A stretch of 45,392 bases of DNA from Woeseiaceae bacterium (GCA_013043165.1 JABDOQ010000026.1:1-45392), one strand, 5' to 3'; shown: positions 33,063 through 43,190, numbered from the stretch's first letter. Program-made: numbers and translations. Notes: generated by a model not told the origin, from the sequence alone.

Positions 33063-33989
33063 ATGAGAATCCGTATTGCAACGCGCAAGAGCGCACTCGC
33101 GCTCTGGCAGGCCAATCATGTGGCGGCCCGGCTGCTCGAATTTCCGGAAGTCGACGACGTTTCGCTTGTGCCGCTGTCCACGCGCGGTGACGAAATCCTG
33201 GATCGCAGCCTGCAAAAAATTGGCGGCAAGGGCCTGTTCATCAAGGAGCTCGAAGTTGCCATGCAGGACGGCGGCGCCGATATCGCCGTGCATTCCATGA
33301 AAGATGTCCCCGCCGAAATGCCCGATGGCTTTTGCATTGCAGCCCTTCTTCGGCGGGCCAATCATGCCGATGCCCTGGTTGCGCCGAGAGGCATGCTGTT
33401 TCGCGATCTGCCGGAAGGCGCCCTCGTTGGCAGTTCCAGCCTGCGCCGACAGGCGCAGCTCAAAATGATGCGTCCCGACCTGCGGATAGAAGCCCTGCGC
33501 GGCAATGTGAATACACGCCTGGCAAAACTCGAGAACGGTGACTACGACGCGATCATACTCGCCGCAGCAGGCCTCGAGCGGCTGGAGCTCGAACGACACA
33601 TCAGTCAGCAGTTCCTGCCCTCCGAAATGCTGCCGGCGGCGGCGCAGGGCGTTGTTGGCGTTGAGTGCCTGTCGGACAAGACCGAATTGCGCACCACGCT
33701 GAGCCAGCTGAACCACTCGACCACGGTGCAAACCACGCTAGCCGAACGTGCGATCGCAAAAACGCTACAGGCTGACTGCCAGTCGCCGGTCGCTACCTAT
33801 GCGGTGATCGAAGGTCCGCAGCTGACCGTTACCGCACTGGTTGCTCTGCCAGACGGCAGTCGGTCGATTCGCGACTCGGTTTCGGGAGACCCGAAGGACG
33901 CCGCAAGGCTTGGCGAGGAACTCGCAGCCCGGCTGTTGAAAAATGGCGCGAGAGAATTGCTGGATGCCGCGAGCGTGTCCCGTGGCTGA
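33063..33989 (+). CDS. hemC: Hydroxymethylbilane synthase (porphobilinogen deaminase)
   Basis: 308 residues. MRIRIATRKSALALWQAN and VPLSTRGDEILDRSLQKIGG are the N-terminal porphobilinogen-binding segments; C239 in LQADCQSP is the dipyrromethane attachment site. It polymerises four porphobilinogen units to hydroxymethylbilane in the cytosol. Length is typical. The start follows algR by five bases, and the stop overlaps hemD. Confidence 0.95.
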   Translation: MRIRIATRKSALALWQANHVAARLLEFPEVDDVSLVPLSTRGDEILDRSLQKIGGKGLFIKELEVAMQDGGADIAVHSMKDVPAEMPDGFCIAALLRRANHADALVAPRGMLFRDLPEGALVGSSSLRRQAQLKMMRPDLRIEALRGNVNTRLAKLENGDYDAIILAAAGLERLELERHISQQFLPSEMLPAAAQGVVGVECLSDKTELRTTLSQLNHSTTVQTTLAERAIAKTLQADCQSPVATYAVIEGPQLTVTALVALPDGSRSIRDSVSGDPKDAARLGEELAARLLKNGARELLDAASVSRG

Positions 33990-34761
33990 CGCGCCGCTCA
34001 GGGGTGTTGGCGTACTGGTAACGCGTCCGCGAACGCAGTCCACCGAACTCGTTGCCGCCATCGAAGCGGCCGGTGGCACGGCTTTCTGTTTTCCGGTCAT
34101 GGAAATCAGGGCTCTGGATGAAAACGTCGTTGCGGCAAATGCGGCCGGAATGGGCGAACCGGATATCGTCATTTTTGTCAGCCGTAACGCCGTCGAGTAC
34201 GGCATGCCGTACACCAACGACGCCAGGATTGCGGTGATTGGACCTGCCACCGCGGCTGCGGTTGAGTCTGCCGGACACATCGTGAATATTCAGCCTGCGC
34301 AGGGATTCGACAGCGAGCATCTTCTCGCCGAACCCGAACTGCAGGATGTTGCCGGAAAGTACGTGCGGATCATTCGTGGCAATGACGGGCGCGAGCTATT
34401 GGCCGAGGCACTGACGGCGCGCGGCGCCATCGTTGAGTACCTTTCGGTCTACGAGCGTCGCCTTCCCGATGTCAGTGCGGAAACACTCGCGGATATCGAA
34501 TCACGCTGGCGAGGGGGCGAAATTACTGTGATCACCGTGATGAGCGTGCAATCGCTGCAGAATCTGTGCGATTTGTTGCCGCGCTGGTGCAGACGCCAAC
34601 TTGCCTCCACGCCGCTGGTGACGCCGGCCGCTCGTGTGTTAAAAGAAGCTCTGGACCGGTACCCTGCATCGCGACCCATACTCGCGTCAGGTCCTCAGGC
34701 CAGCGAGATGGTTGCGGCAATCATCGCGCTTCACAAGACCGAACCCGGATTGGAACAATGA
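33982..34761 (+). CDS. hemD: Uroporphyrinogen-III synthase
   Basis: 259 residues from GTG 33,982, which overlaps the hemC stop; a longer in-frame start at 33,943 is unlikely. The protein is two alpha/beta domains: GVGVLVTRPRTQSTELVA at the start and DIVIFVSRNAVEYGM and LLPRWCRRQLASTPLVTPAA later. It cyclises hydroxymethylbilane with D-ring inversion. The sequence diverges much among bacteria; position after hemC supports the call. The stop is overlapped by hemX. Confidence 0.9.
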   Translation: MADAPLRGVGVLVTRPRTQSTELVAAIEAAGGTAFCFPVMEIRALDENVVAANAAGMGEPDIVIFVSRNAVEYGMPYTNDARIAVIGPATAAAVESAGHIVNIQPAQGFDSEHLLAEPELQDVAGKYVRIIRGNDGRELLAEALTARGAIVEYLSVYERRLPDVSAETLADIESRWRGGEITVITVMSVQSLQNLCDLLPRWCRRQLASTPLVTPAARVLKEALDRYPASRPILASGPQASEMVAAIIALHKTEPGLEQ

Positions 34762-35921
34762 GCGAGACAAGCAAGGAACAGGAACTGGAACCCGTCGATG
34801 AGGCGGCTGCACCGGAGCCCGAGGTAGCGGCAGAGGATAAATCGCCCGGCGCGGAAGCCGGAGAAGATGCACAGCCCTCCAGGCAGCGTGGCAATGGCGT
34901 TGCCTGGCTGGCACTGCTTGTTTCTCTGATCGCTGCGGCAGCTGTTGGCTACACGCTCTCGGTTGACTGGCTCGCCGCAAAGGACGACAGCACGGACGTT
35001 GCTGTTGCGGGTCTCGATAAACGCATTTCAGCGACCCGGGAAAGCTTGTCGTCACTGGACAAGCGGCTTGCGGAGCTCGGTGAGCAAGGCAGCGTTGTCG
35101 CGGCCGGGGCAGATGCCCTGCGCCAGGAACTCGATGAACGCATGACGGGCCTGGACGCTCTGCCGGGCAGACTGTCGACGCTGGAAAGCTCGGTATCGTC
35201 TCTCGCGGGCATTTCCACAGGCACGCGCGATACCTGGCTGCTTGCCGAGGCCGAGTACTATATGCAGATTGCAAACGCGCAGCTGCAGCTTGCCAACAAT
35301 CCACACCTTGCCGCCCTGGCGCTCGAGATGGCCGATGAACGTGTCGTGCAAATCGGCAACCCTGCCCTGATCGATGTACGCCGCGCAATTTCCGATGAAT
35401 TGGCTGCACTTGACGTGATGGAGAAGCCGGACATCGCCGGTGCGACGCTGACACTTGCCAGCCTGGCCCGCGTCGTCGAGTCACTTCCGCTGGGCAGCGC
35501 GGAAAAAAGCGTCCAGGAAGAACCGCAGGCAGACGACGAACAGCAGAACGGCCTGAATCGCGCCTGGTCGTCAATGAAGAACGCAATGTCCGGACTCGTG
35601 AAGGTGACGCCACCCGATCAGGCCAAGCTCGCCTTGCTTTCGCCCGACGCCGAGTATTTTCTGCGTAATAATCTCGCGCTGCAGCTGCAGTCCGCGAGGC
35701 TAGCCCTGCTGCGCGGCGAGCAGACCGTATTTCAGCAAACGCTCGATGACACCAACACCCTGATTTCACGGTATTTCGACATCGACAGCGCGCAGGTTAT
35801 CAGCGCACAGGAAACGCTGGCAGAAATCCGCAACAGCGTGTTCACGAGCTCGGTTCCGGATATTTCAGGTTCCCTGAACCTGCTCCGTCAATTTCGAACC
35901 CTGAGCGAGAGCGCGGAATGA
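34758..35921 (+). CDS. hemX: HemX-like membrane protein
   Basis: 387 residues from ATG 34,758, overlapping the hemD stop. The acidic N-terminal region is followed by one transmembrane helix (GVAWLALLVSLIAAAAVGYT) and a long coiled coil (LDKRISATRESLSSLDKRLA). The C-terminal helical domain is ALALEMADERVVQIG-like. Not an enzyme; the gene was once called a methyltransferase in error. Function in haem synthesis is unproven. It is followed by hemY with a four-base overlap. Confidence 0.85.
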   Translation: MSETSKEQELEPVDEAAAPEPEVAAEDKSPGAEAGEDAQPSRQRGNGVAWLALLVSLIAAAAVGYTLSVDWLAAKDDSTDVAVAGLDKRISATRESLSSLDKRLAELGEQGSVVAAGADALRQELDERMTGLDALPGRLSTLESSVSSLAGISTGTRDTWLLAEAEYYMQIANAQLQLANNPHLAALALEMADERVVQIGNPALIDVRRAISDELAALDVMEKPDIAGATLTLASLARVVESLPLGSAEKSVQEEPQADDEQQNGLNRAWSSMKNAMSGLVKVTPPDQAKLALLSPDAEYFLRNNLALQLQSARLALLRGEQTVFQQTLDDTNTLISRYFDIDSAQVISAQETLAEIRNSVFTSSVPDISGSLNLLRQFRTLSESAE

Positions 35922-37123
35922 AATTCGGCATTTTCGTCGTCCTGGTGCTGTTTGCGAGCGCTTTCGCGGCGCATTTTCTGCTGGCCGATCCCGGCTACGT
36001 GATCATCAATTTCCGCGGCTACGTCGTCGAAATGTCGGTGCCGGTGCTGGTTGGTTTCGCTGTCCTGCTGCTGTTTTCCGTCTGGCTTATTCGCAAGATC
36101 GTGCTTGCGCCGAAACGGCTCGGAGAAGCGGCCGGCCGCTACCGTTCTGCACGTTCAGGGAAGAAGATGACTCGAGGCATGATCGCCGTTGCCGAAGGCA
36201 ACTTCGCACGTGGCGAAAAAATGCTGGCGCGCGCCGCAAGCACCAGCGATTCGCCGTTGTTCAACTACCTGCAGGCGGCGCGCGCAGCGCATCTGCAGGG
36301 CCGCGACGACCGGCGTGATGAATGGCTGCGGCTTGCTTTCCAGGAAACGCCTGAGGCCGCCAACGCCGTCCTGCTGACGCAGGCCGAGTTTCAGCTCGAT
36401 CGTGGCCAGAACGAGCAGGCGTTGGCAACCCTGCGGCGCCTCGACGAAAATTCCAAGGACCACGCGCACGCGCTGGCACTGCTCGGCCGCCTGTACTTCA
36501 AACTCGAAGACTGGGACTCGCTGGCCGAGCTGCTGCCGAGACTCAGGAAGAGCAGCCAGCTGAAAGCGGAGACGCTCGATAACTGGACGATTCGAGTCCA
36601 CAAGGAAATGCTCAATCGCACCGCCGACAGCGACGCCGTTGCAGAAACCTGGAAAACCGTCTCGCGGGCGCACAAGTCCAATGCGACGCTGCTCGAAGCC
36701 TATTACGACGGCCTCATGCGAGCGGGCCAGCACGACCGCGTGGAAAAAGAGCTGGCCGCAACCCTGAAATCGAACTGGAGTGGTCCGCTGGTGCGGCTGT
36801 TCGGGCTGGTCGAAGCAAGCGACACAACGAAACAATTAAAGCGCGCAGAATCCTGGCTGAAGAAACACGGCGACGATCCCGACCTTTTGCTCGCAGCCGC
36901 CCGGCTTTGCCTGCGCAACGAGCTTTGGGGCAAAGCGAGAAGCTACCTCGAAACCGTTATCAGCCTTCGTCCAAGCCCGGAGGCTTACCGCGAGTACGGT
37001 GCCCTGCTCAACCAGATGGGAGAAGCCGATGCCGCGGCTGCCGCCTATCGAGACGGGCTCGGCATGGTCTCCGCGGAACCTCTCACCGCCATCCCGCACA
37101 TGGATGCCGCCGGCAAGCGATAA
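35918..37123 (+). CDS. hemY: HemY-like TPR membrane protein
   Basis: 401 residues. Two N-terminal membrane helices (VVLVLFASAFAAHFLL; PVLVGFAVLLLFSVWL) precede a cytosolic array of TPR helices such as NEQALATLRRLDENSKDHAH. The N-terminal NFRGYVVEMSVP matches the family. The proteobacterial HemY is not the Gram-positive protoporphyrinogen oxidase; it is proposed to scaffold late haem enzymes. Last gene of the algZR-hemCDXY transcript. Confidence 0.9.
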   Translation: MKFGIFVVLVLFASAFAAHFLLADPGYVIINFRGYVVEMSVPVLVGFAVLLLFSVWLIRKIVLAPKRLGEAAGRYRSARSGKKMTRGMIAVAEGNFARGEKMLARAASTSDSPLFNYLQAARAAHLQGRDDRRDEWLRLAFQETPEAANAVLLTQAEFQLDRGQNEQALATLRRLDENSKDHAHALALLGRLYFKLEDWDSLAELLPRLRKSSQLKAETLDNWTIRVHKEMLNRTADSDAVAETWKTVSRAHKSNATLLEAYYDGLMRAGQHDRVEKELAATLKSNWSGPLVRLFGLVEASDTTKQLKRAESWLKKHGDDPDLLLAAARLCLRNELWGKARSYLETVISLRPSPEAYREYGALLNQMGEADAAAAAYRDGLGMVSAEPLTAIPHMDAAGKR

Positions 37124-37124
37124 C

Positions 37125-37955
37125 ATGTTCACGCTCGTAACCGGCACCGGCTACACGGGTCGCCGTGTACTCGAACGGCTGCCGGCAGACTCCGTAATGG
37201 GGCTCAGTCGCTCTGCTATTGATACGGACCGGCCGCTAAAGATATTCGACCTCGATTCGGCGTCGGTGCGGCCTGTCGATCTGCCGGCAAGCGATGCCGT
37301 TATTTACACGGTGCCACCGAAAGGGGATCCTCCCGACGAACGGCTGCGGCGCTTCCTGCCGATGCTCACGCCCGCACCAGCACGGTTCATTTACATCAGT
37401 ACCACCGGCGTCTACGGCGACTGCTCCGGCAGGACCGTCACCGAAGAGACGCCGGTCAATCCTTCGAACAACAGGGCCGCACGTCGCGTGGCGGCCGAGG
37501 CGTTACTGGCCGAATGGGCCGATGAGAATGACTGCAAGCTGTTTATATTGCGAGCGCCAGGCATCTACGGGCCAGGGCGACTCGGCCTCGAGCGCATACA
37601 GGCCGGCATGCCCGTGCTTTCCGAAGACGACGCCAACCCGGGCAACCGAATCCACGTCGATGATCTGGCCAGCTGCTGTGTTGCCGCGTTGTCTTGCAGC
37701 GCGGCGGCCGGCATTTACAACGTCGGTGACAATGACCACCGCAGCTCGACCTGGTTTACGGGCGAAGTGGCGCGACAAGCCGGCCTGCCGGCGCCGCCAG
37801 AGATCAGCCGTGAACAGGCCAACAGGGAGTTCTCGCCGCAACGCCTGTCCTTCATGGCGGAATCGCGCCGCGTCGATACGACGAAAATGCGCGAGACTCT
37901 TGGCGTGCTGCCGCGCTACGCGAATCCCGAAGACGGCATCAAAGCGAGCCTGTAG
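37125..37955 (+). CDS. NAD-dependent epimerase/dehydratase family (YeeZ-like) protein
   Basis: 276 residues from ATG 37,125, one base after hemY; a longer frame is rejected because it runs into hemY. N-terminal TLVTGTGYTGRRVLERL is the dinucleotide loop, and RFIYISTTGVYGDCSGRTVT and LRAPGIYGPGRLGLERI are SDR features. The usual YxxxK Lys is replaced in the corresponding position by NNRAARR, so it may bind a nucleotide without catalysing dehydrogenation. Role unknown. Confidence 0.75.
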   Translation: MFTLVTGTGYTGRRVLERLPADSVMGLSRSAIDTDRPLKIFDLDSASVRPVDLPASDAVIYTVPPKGDPPDERLRRFLPMLTPAPARFIYISTTGVYGDCSGRTVTEETPVNPSNNRAARRVAAEALLAEWADENDCKLFILRAPGIYGPGRLGLERIQAGMPVLSEDDANPGNRIHVDDLASCCVAALSCSAAAGIYNVGDNDHRSSTWFTGEVARQAGLPAPPEISREQANREFSPQRLSFMAESRRVDTTKMRETLGVLPRYANPEDGIKASL

Positions 37956-37964
37956 ACATTGTTG

Positions 37965-38013
37965 CGGCCTGACGGCCGCCGCTGCGCTTCGCGCCCAGTG
38001 GGCGCTCCTACAA
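37965..38013 (+). repeat. REP-like palindromic element, copy 1
   Basis: A 49-base GC-rich palindromic stretch with GCCGCCGCTGCGCTTCGCGC and GGGCGCTCCTACA. The reverse complement of 43,142-43,190 matches it at most positions. Such GTAGGAGC-type repeats are common dispersed elements in gammaproteobacterial intergenic regions. Confidence 0.6.
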
Positions 38014-38041
38014 CAGGCCGATCGTACGGACGTCGCGGTTG

Positions 38042-38680
38042 TCAGGGTTGGCTGCGAACGCTACGCAGCCAGGCCGTCAGTGGTTCCCACTCGTCCCAGT
38101 CCGGCCACGCCAGGTACTCGGGCAGTTCGAAGATACCGAGACCGCGCGTATACGCCCGCACGTAGTTCTGTGCCTCGCGCAGTGCCGCGATATAGGGCAC
38201 GCGCATCTTGGTGAGATACTCGTCCAGGTCGTCGAAGATGAGCGTGTTGTCACGAACGCGATTGGCAACCGTCGCGATTTTCGCCTGCTTGCGCGACACC
38301 TTGCCAACGGCCTTTAGCTCGTCGATAAACCGGGTCGTTGCCTGCATGTCGATTGTCGACGGCAATACCGGCACGACGATGGTCTCGGCGTGCTTCACGA
38401 GGTTGGTCAGCTCGGTGCCATGCGAACGCGCCGGCGCGTCGATGACGACGAATTCAGCATTGCGCGGAACGCGCCTGAGACCGCTCTTGAAGCCCGCAAC
38501 CGCGTGGATCTCGGCACGATTTTCGGGACGGCGCTCGAGCCAGTCGAGGCTTGAGCGCTGTGGATCGTAATCGGCCAACGCGACAACCGCGCCTTCGTTG
38601 GCAAAGTAGGAAGCAATATTCGTTGCGAGGGTGCTTTTACCGCAGCCACCTTTCGCGTTCATAACCATTATGTGCCGCAT
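38042..38680 (-). CDS. ParA family ATPase
   Basis: 212 residues from ATG 38,680. The deviant Walker A is KGGCGKST, followed by LADYDPQRSS and the Walker B FVVIDAPARSHG. Closest by feel to orphan ParA/MinD-like proteins that position cellular cargo; there is no ParB beside it. It is divergent from dapF across a 109-base gap. The gene is conserved beside dapF in related genomes only as far as I recall loosely. Confidence 0.8.
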   Translation of the reverse strand: MRHIMVMNAKGGCGKSTLATNIASYFANEGAVVALADYDPQRSSLDWLERRPENRAEIHAVAGFKSGLRRVPRNAEFVVIDAPARSHGTELTNLVKHAETIVVPVLPSTIDMQATTRFIDELKAVGKVSRKQAKIATVANRVRDNTLIFDDLDEYLTKMRVPYIAALREAQNYVRAYTRGLGIFELPEYLAWPDWDEWEPLTAWLRSVRSQP

Positions 38681-38789
38681 GACTCTCCCCAAGGGCAGTG
38701 TTGTTAGTTTGGTAAGTGGTTTATGTAAAACTACAGAGGCCGAGATCAAAAGTCCATTCGATATTTTTACGACTGCTACACTCCCAAAA

Positions 38790-39620
38790 ATGCAAGTTGC
38801 TTACTTCAAAATGCAGGGCACCGGAAACAAAATCGTTGTCGTCGACCAGCGTCAATCAGACCTGCCACCGCCTGCGCCATCGACACTGCGAAAACTTGGC
38901 AATGAAGCAACCGGCCCAGGTTTTGACCAGATGATGTGGGTGAGCCGGCCCGAAAATCCGCGCCATGCAGCGAGCTACCGCGTGTTCAATGCCGACGGCT
39001 CCGAAGTCGAGCAGTGCGGCAACGGCGTTCGCTGCGTCGCGAGCATCCTGGCAATGAACCAACCGCAGCCGAAATCGCTGACTCTCGAGAGCCCGGCCGG
39101 CCCGGTAACCGCGAGATTCAACGACGGCGGACTGGTGTCTGTCAGCATGGGCATGCCGGAATTCGAGCCGGCCCGCATACCGTTTACAGCGGATGCCTGC
39201 GCCCCGCGATACCGGCTCGACGTCGACGGTCGGGAATTCGACATCCTGGCGGTCTCGATGGGCAATCCGCACTGCGTTTTGCAGGTTGACGACGTCGCCT
39301 CGGCGCCGGTCGCCGATCTCGGGCCACGAATAGAGCGCCACGACCGTTTTCCTGCGAAAGCCAACGTCGGCTTTATGCAAATCAGGGACAGGGCGAACAT
39401 CGACCTGCGCGTGCACGAACGCGGCGTCGGCGAGACGCTGGCCTGCGGCACCGGAGCCTGTGCCGCTGTGGTCGCCGGACAGAAGCTCGGGCTGCTCGAC
39501 GCCGAGGTCAACGTGCAGCTGCCGGGCGGCCAAGTCGTGGTAAGCTGGCGCGGAGGCACAGAGCCTGTCTGGCTCACCGGAAATGCCGAGTTGATCTCAG
39601 AAGGAACCGTGGATTTATGA
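38790..39620 (+). CDS. dapF: Diaminopimelate epimerase
   Basis: 276 residues from ATG 38,790. The catalytic pair is C76 (EVEQCGNGVRC) and C219 (GETLACGTGACA), as in the E. coli enzyme. It converts LL- to meso-diaminopimelate for lysine and peptidoglycan. The order dapF, DUF484, xerC is the typical gammaproteobacterial one; the stop overlaps the DUF484 start by four bases. Confidence 0.95.
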   Translation: MQVAYFKMQGTGNKIVVVDQRQSDLPPPAPSTLRKLGNEATGPGFDQMMWVSRPENPRHAASYRVFNADGSEVEQCGNGVRCVASILAMNQPQPKSLTLESPAGPVTARFNDGGLVSVSMGMPEFEPARIPFTADACAPRYRLDVDGREFDILAVSMGNPHCVLQVDDVASAPVADLGPRIERHDRFPAKANVGFMQIRDRANIDLRVHERGVGETLACGTGACAAVVAGQKLGLLDAEVNVQLPGGQVVVSWRGGTEPVWLTGNAELISEGTVDL

Positions 39621-40321
39621 GTACGCAAGCCAAACCGGACTTCGTCGACGAAGAACCGTCAGAGCAGGCCGTTCATGACTACCTGGCCACTCATCCCGAC
39701 TTCTTCGAACAAAACCCGAAACTGTTGAGCTCGCTCAACCTGCCGCACTCCAGCGGCGGTACCATTTCACTCGTGGAACGCCAGGTCTCGGTGCTGCGCC
39801 AGAAAGACCTGAAGCGCAAGCGCCAGCTCAAGGAGCTGATCGAAGTGGCACATGCCAACGACGTGCTCGCGGCAAAGATTCACGAGCTGGCCCTGCAGCT
39901 GATGGCCGCCCGGGACCTTCAGAAGACCGTCATCGTGCTCGAAGAGGCCATGCGCAGTGGCTTTGGTGCGGACCAGGCCGTGCTCGTTGTCTTCGGTAAT
40001 CGGGAAGCATTCAGCGACATCCCTGCCGGGCGCTTTTTCCGCGTTATCGACCGGAAAGACAATGCTCTGAAGCCGTTCGAGACCTTTCTTGACGGCAGCG
40101 GCCCTCGCTGCGGACAAATTCGCGACTCGCAGTGTACGTTCCTGTTTCGCGCCGATGCCGAGGAAATCGGATCGGCTGCACTGGTCCCGATCGGCGCTGG
40201 CGCTGCCATCGGCTTCCTTGCCGTGGGTAGCAACGACAGCGACCGCTTCCATCCCGGCATGAGTATCGACTTCCTGACCCGGCTTGGGGATCTCATCGCG
40301 GGCGCTTTGAAGCGTTTCTGA
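39617..40321 (+). CDS. DUF484 family protein
   Basis: 234 residues. AVHDYLATHPDFFEQNPKLL is the characteristic N-terminus and a coiled coil (RQKDLKRKRQLKELIEVAHA) leads to a GAF-like C-terminal domain. The role is not established; its conserved place between dapF and xerC suggests a link to envelope growth or chromosome resolution. The start overlaps dapF. Confidence 0.9.
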   Translation: MSTQAKPDFVDEEPSEQAVHDYLATHPDFFEQNPKLLSSLNLPHSSGGTISLVERQVSVLRQKDLKRKRQLKELIEVAHANDVLAAKIHELALQLMAARDLQKTVIVLEEAMRSGFGADQAVLVVFGNREAFSDIPAGRFFRVIDRKDNALKPFETFLDGSGPRCGQIRDSQCTFLFRADAEEIGSAALVPIGAGAAIGFLAVGSNDSDRFHPGMSIDFLTRLGDLIAGALKRF

Positions 40322-40331
40322 GGTTCGTTTT

Positions 40332-41228
40332 GTGAATGATTCCGGCTGGATCGATCGCTTCATCCGGCACCTCGAAATCGAACGGCGACTCTCTCCGCTG
40401 ACCTGCAAGCATTATCGTCGCGATCTTCAGGCGCTCCTCGCGTTTTGTGAGAGGTCCGGGATCGATGGCTGGGGCGATCTCGACGACGGACACATCCGCG
40501 TTTTTTCGGCCGAGAGCTTCCGCAAAGGCCTAAGCGCCAGGAGCATTCAGCGCCGGCTGTCGGCCGCGCGCACGTTCTTTCGTTACCTGATGCGGGAAAA
40601 ACACGTCAGCAAGAATCCCATTACGTCGGTGTCTGCGCCGAAGGGCAAGAAACGTCTTCCCGGCAACCTCGACGCCGACCGCATGGCCCGGCTCCTCGAA
40701 ATCCAGGGCGACGGCGCTATCGTCGATCGCGACAGAGCCATACTGGAACTCCTGTATTCCTCGGGCCTGCGCCTTTCAGAACTGACCGATCTCGACTGCG
40801 GTGACGTCGATATGCACGACAGGACCGTGCGCGTCACGGGCAAGGGCAACAAGGACCGTATCGTTCCGGTCGGCAGCCATGCGCTGCAGGCGCTCGCCCG
40901 ATGGCAGGCCTCGCGAGCCGCGATGGCCGACGCCGGGGAGACCGCCCTGTTCGTCAGTAATCGCGGCACCCGCATCAGCACGCGCTCCGTGCAGGCCCGG
41001 GTTTCCCACTGGGCCAGGCGTCAGGGCATCGATACGAACGTCTATCCACACCTGTTCCGGCACTCCTTCGCCACCCACCTGCTCGAATCGAGCCACGACC
41101 TCAGGGGCGTGCAGGAGTTGCTGGGGCATAGCAACATCGCCACGACGCAGGTCTATACTCACCTTGATTTCCAGCATTTGGCCCAGATATACGACCAGAC
41201 GCATCCACGCGCGCGCAAGAAAGACTAG
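40332..41228 (+). CDS. xerC: Tyrosine recombinase XerC
   Basis: 298 residues from GTG 40,332. The N-terminal SAM-like domain is followed by the catalytic domain: [16 protein letters not shown] with the first Arg, [14 protein letters not shown] with the HxxR, and [20 protein letters not shown] with the Tyr nucleophile. With XerD it resolves chromosome dimers at dif. It follows DUF484 by 10 bases. Confidence 0.95.
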   Translation: MNDSGWIDRFIRHLEIERRLSPLTCKHYRRDLQALLAFCERSGIDGWGDLDDGHIRVFSAESFRKGLSARSIQRRLSAARTFFRYLMREKHVSKNPITSVSAPKGKKRLPGNLDADRMARLLEIQGDGAIVDRDRAILELLYSSGLRLSELTDLDCGDVDMHDRTVRVTGKGNKDRIVPVGSHALQALARWQASRAAMADAGETALFVSNRGTRISTRSVQARVSHWARRQGIDTNVYPHLFRHSFATHLLESSHDLRGVQELLGHSNIATTQVYTHLDFQHLAQIYDQTHPRARKKD

Positions 41229-41256
41229 TCACACGCGCTCCAGCAGGAACCACAGC

Positions 41257-41787
41257 ATGGAACAATTTCGAGGGACTACCATTGTCTCGGTCCGCCGCAA
41301 TGGCAAGGTCGCCATCGCCGGCGATGGCCAGGTCAGCATGGGCAATACGATCATGAAGGGCAATGCACGCAAGGTAAGGCGGCTGGCTGGCGGGCGCGTC
41401 ATCGCGGGCTTTGCCGGCGGTACCGCCGACGCTTTCACGCTGTTCGAGCTGTTTGAGTCCAAGCTCGAGCAATACGGCAACCTGACCCGCGCCGCCATCG
41501 AACTGGCCAAAGACTGGCGTACCGACCGGCGACTGCGGCGACTCGAGGCGCTGCTCCTGGTCGCCGACACCGAAAGTTCGTTCGTTGTTTCGGGTAACGG
41601 CGATGTCATCGAACCCGAAGACGACCTCATGGCCATCGGATCCGGCGGGCCCTACGCGCAGGCGGCGGCGCTCGCGCTGTTGCGAAATACGGACCTCGAA
41701 GCGCGCGATATCGTCGAGAAAGCACTGAACATCGCCGGCGAGATCTGCGTTTTCACCAACCAGAACATCATCATCGAAGAGTTGTAA
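41257..41787 (+). CDS. hslV: ATP-dependent protease subunit HslV
   Basis: 176 residues. [20 protein letters not shown] gives the Thr nucleophile after a six-residue propeptide; [20 protein letters not shown] and the [15 protein letters not shown] block are standard. Peptidase core of the HslUV protease. It is 28 bases after xerC and 16 before hslU. Confidence 0.95.
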   Translation: MEQFRGTTIVSVRRNGKVAIAGDGQVSMGNTIMKGNARKVRRLAGGRVIAGFAGGTADAFTLFELFESKLEQYGNLTRAAIELAKDWRTDRRLRRLEALLLVADTESSFVVSGNGDVIEPEDDLMAIGSGGPYAQAAALALLRNTDLEARDIVEKALNIAGEICVFTNQNIIIEEL

Positions 41788-41803
41788 AAGTCAGGAATAG
41801 TCC

Positions 41804-43144
41804 ATGTCGCAAATGACGCCCAGAGAAATCGTCCAGGAACTGGACAAGCACATCATCGGTCAGGATGAGGCCAAACGTGCCGTCGCCATCGCGCTCAGGA
41901 ATCGCTGGCGGCGCGTCCAGGTGGACGAACCGCTCCGCAGCGAAATTACGCCGAAGAACATCCTGATGATCGGCCCGACCGGTGTCGGCAAGACCGAAAT
42001 ATCGCGGCGCCTCGCACGCCTCGCGAAAGCGCCTTTCATCAAGGTGGAAGCCACCAAGTTCACCGAGGTCGGCTATGTCGGTCGCGAGGTTGACAGCATT
42101 GTTCGTGACCTCATGGACGTGTCAATCAAGATGACACGTGAAGACGCGATGTCGAAGGTTCGTCATCGCGCCGAAGATTCGGCCGAGGAGCGCATACTCG
42201 ACGCGCTGCTGCCGCCACCGTCGCGCAGTGTCGGCTTTACGACAGAGTCCGAACCGGCCGCAGCGGACAGCGACACTCGCCAGAAATTTCGCAAGATGCT
42301 GCGCGAAGGCAAGCTCGACGAAAAAGAGATCGAGATCGAGATACAGGCGGTGCCGGTCGGCGTAGAAATCATGGCGCCACCGGGCATGGAAGAGATGACG
42401 AGCCAGCTGCAGGGAATGTTCCAGAATCTCGGCGGCAATCGACGCAAGACGCGCAAGCTCAAGGTCAGGGAAGCGTTCCGCCTCCTCACCGATGAAGAGG
42501 CCGCGAAGATGCTCGACGAGGAAGAGCTCAAGACGCAGGCGCTCGAGGCCGTCGAACAGCACGGCATCGTGTTTCTCGATGAGATCGACAAAGTCGCCCG
42601 ACAGTCCGGCACGCAGGGCGCGGACGTCTCGCGCGAAGGTGTGCAACGGGATCTGCTGCCGCTCGTCGAAGGCTCGACGGTCAATACGAAGTACGGCATG
42701 GTGAAGACCGACCACATCCTGTTCATCGCTTCAGGCGCGTTCAACGTGTCGAAGCCCTCGGACCTTATCCCGGAGCTGCAGGGCCGCTTTCCGATTCGCG
42801 TCGAACTGAAATCGCTGACCACGAACGACTTCGTGCGGATCCTGACGGAGCCGGATGCGTCGCTGACTCTGCAATACAGCGCGTTGCTCGAGACCGAGGA
42901 AGTATCGCTCAAGTTCGACGAAGGTGGCGTTCGGCGCGTCGCAGAGGTTGCTTTTCACGTCAACGAGAACACCGAAAACATCGGTGCACGACGCCTGCAC
43001 ACGGTGATGGAACGCTTGCTCGAGACCGTGTCTTTCGATGCCTCTGAAAAAAGCGGCACTGAGCTCACGGTGGATGCCACCTATGTTGACGAGCACCTGT
43101 CCGAGCTGTCGCAGGACGAGGACCTGAGCCGTTACATCTTGTAG
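41804..43144 (+). CDS. hslU: ATP-dependent protease ATPase subunit HslU
   Basis: 446 residues of the AAA+ unfoldase. Walker [10 protein letters not shown], Walker B region [14 protein letters not shown], the I-domain around residues 110-240, and a C-terminal sensor-2 region ending LSRYIL that docks in HslV. It unfolds proteins for HslV in the cytosol. Ends at a REP-like repeat. Confidence 0.95.
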   Translation: MSQMTPREIVQELDKHIIGQDEAKRAVAIALRNRWRRVQVDEPLRSEITPKNILMIGPTGVGKTEISRRLARLAKAPFIKVEATKFTEVGYVGREVDSIVRDLMDVSIKMTREDAMSKVRHRAEDSAEERILDALLPPPSRSVGFTTESEPAAADSDTRQKFRKMLREGKLDEKEIEIEIQAVPVGVEIMAPPGMEEMTSQLQGMFQNLGGNRRKTRKLKVREAFRLLTDEEAAKMLDEEELKTQALEAVEQHGIVFLDEIDKVARQSGTQGADVSREGVQRDLLPLVEGSTVNTKYGMVKTDHILFIASGAFNVSKPSDLIPELQGRFPIRVELKSLTTNDFVRILTEPDASLTLQYSALLETEEVSLKFDEGGVRRVAEVAFHVNENTENIGARRLHTVMERLLETVSFDASEKSGTELTVDATYVDEHLSELSQDEDLSRYIL

Positions 43145-43190
43145 CAGGAGCGCCCGGCAGGCGCGAAGCGCAGCGGCGGTCGCGAGGCCG
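43142..43190 (-). repeat. REP-like palindromic element, copy 2
   Basis: Inverse copy of the element at 37,965-38,013, starting TAGCAGGAGCGCC and containing GCGCGAAGCGCAGCGGCGGT. It begins inside the hslU stop codon, so it may act in 3' end protection or termination. Confidence 0.6.

Noticed and set aside
34687..35769. 360-codon minus-strand frame opposite hemX
   Set aside because: Arg/Pro-rich antisense shadow without any recognisable domain, overlapping a well-placed hem gene.
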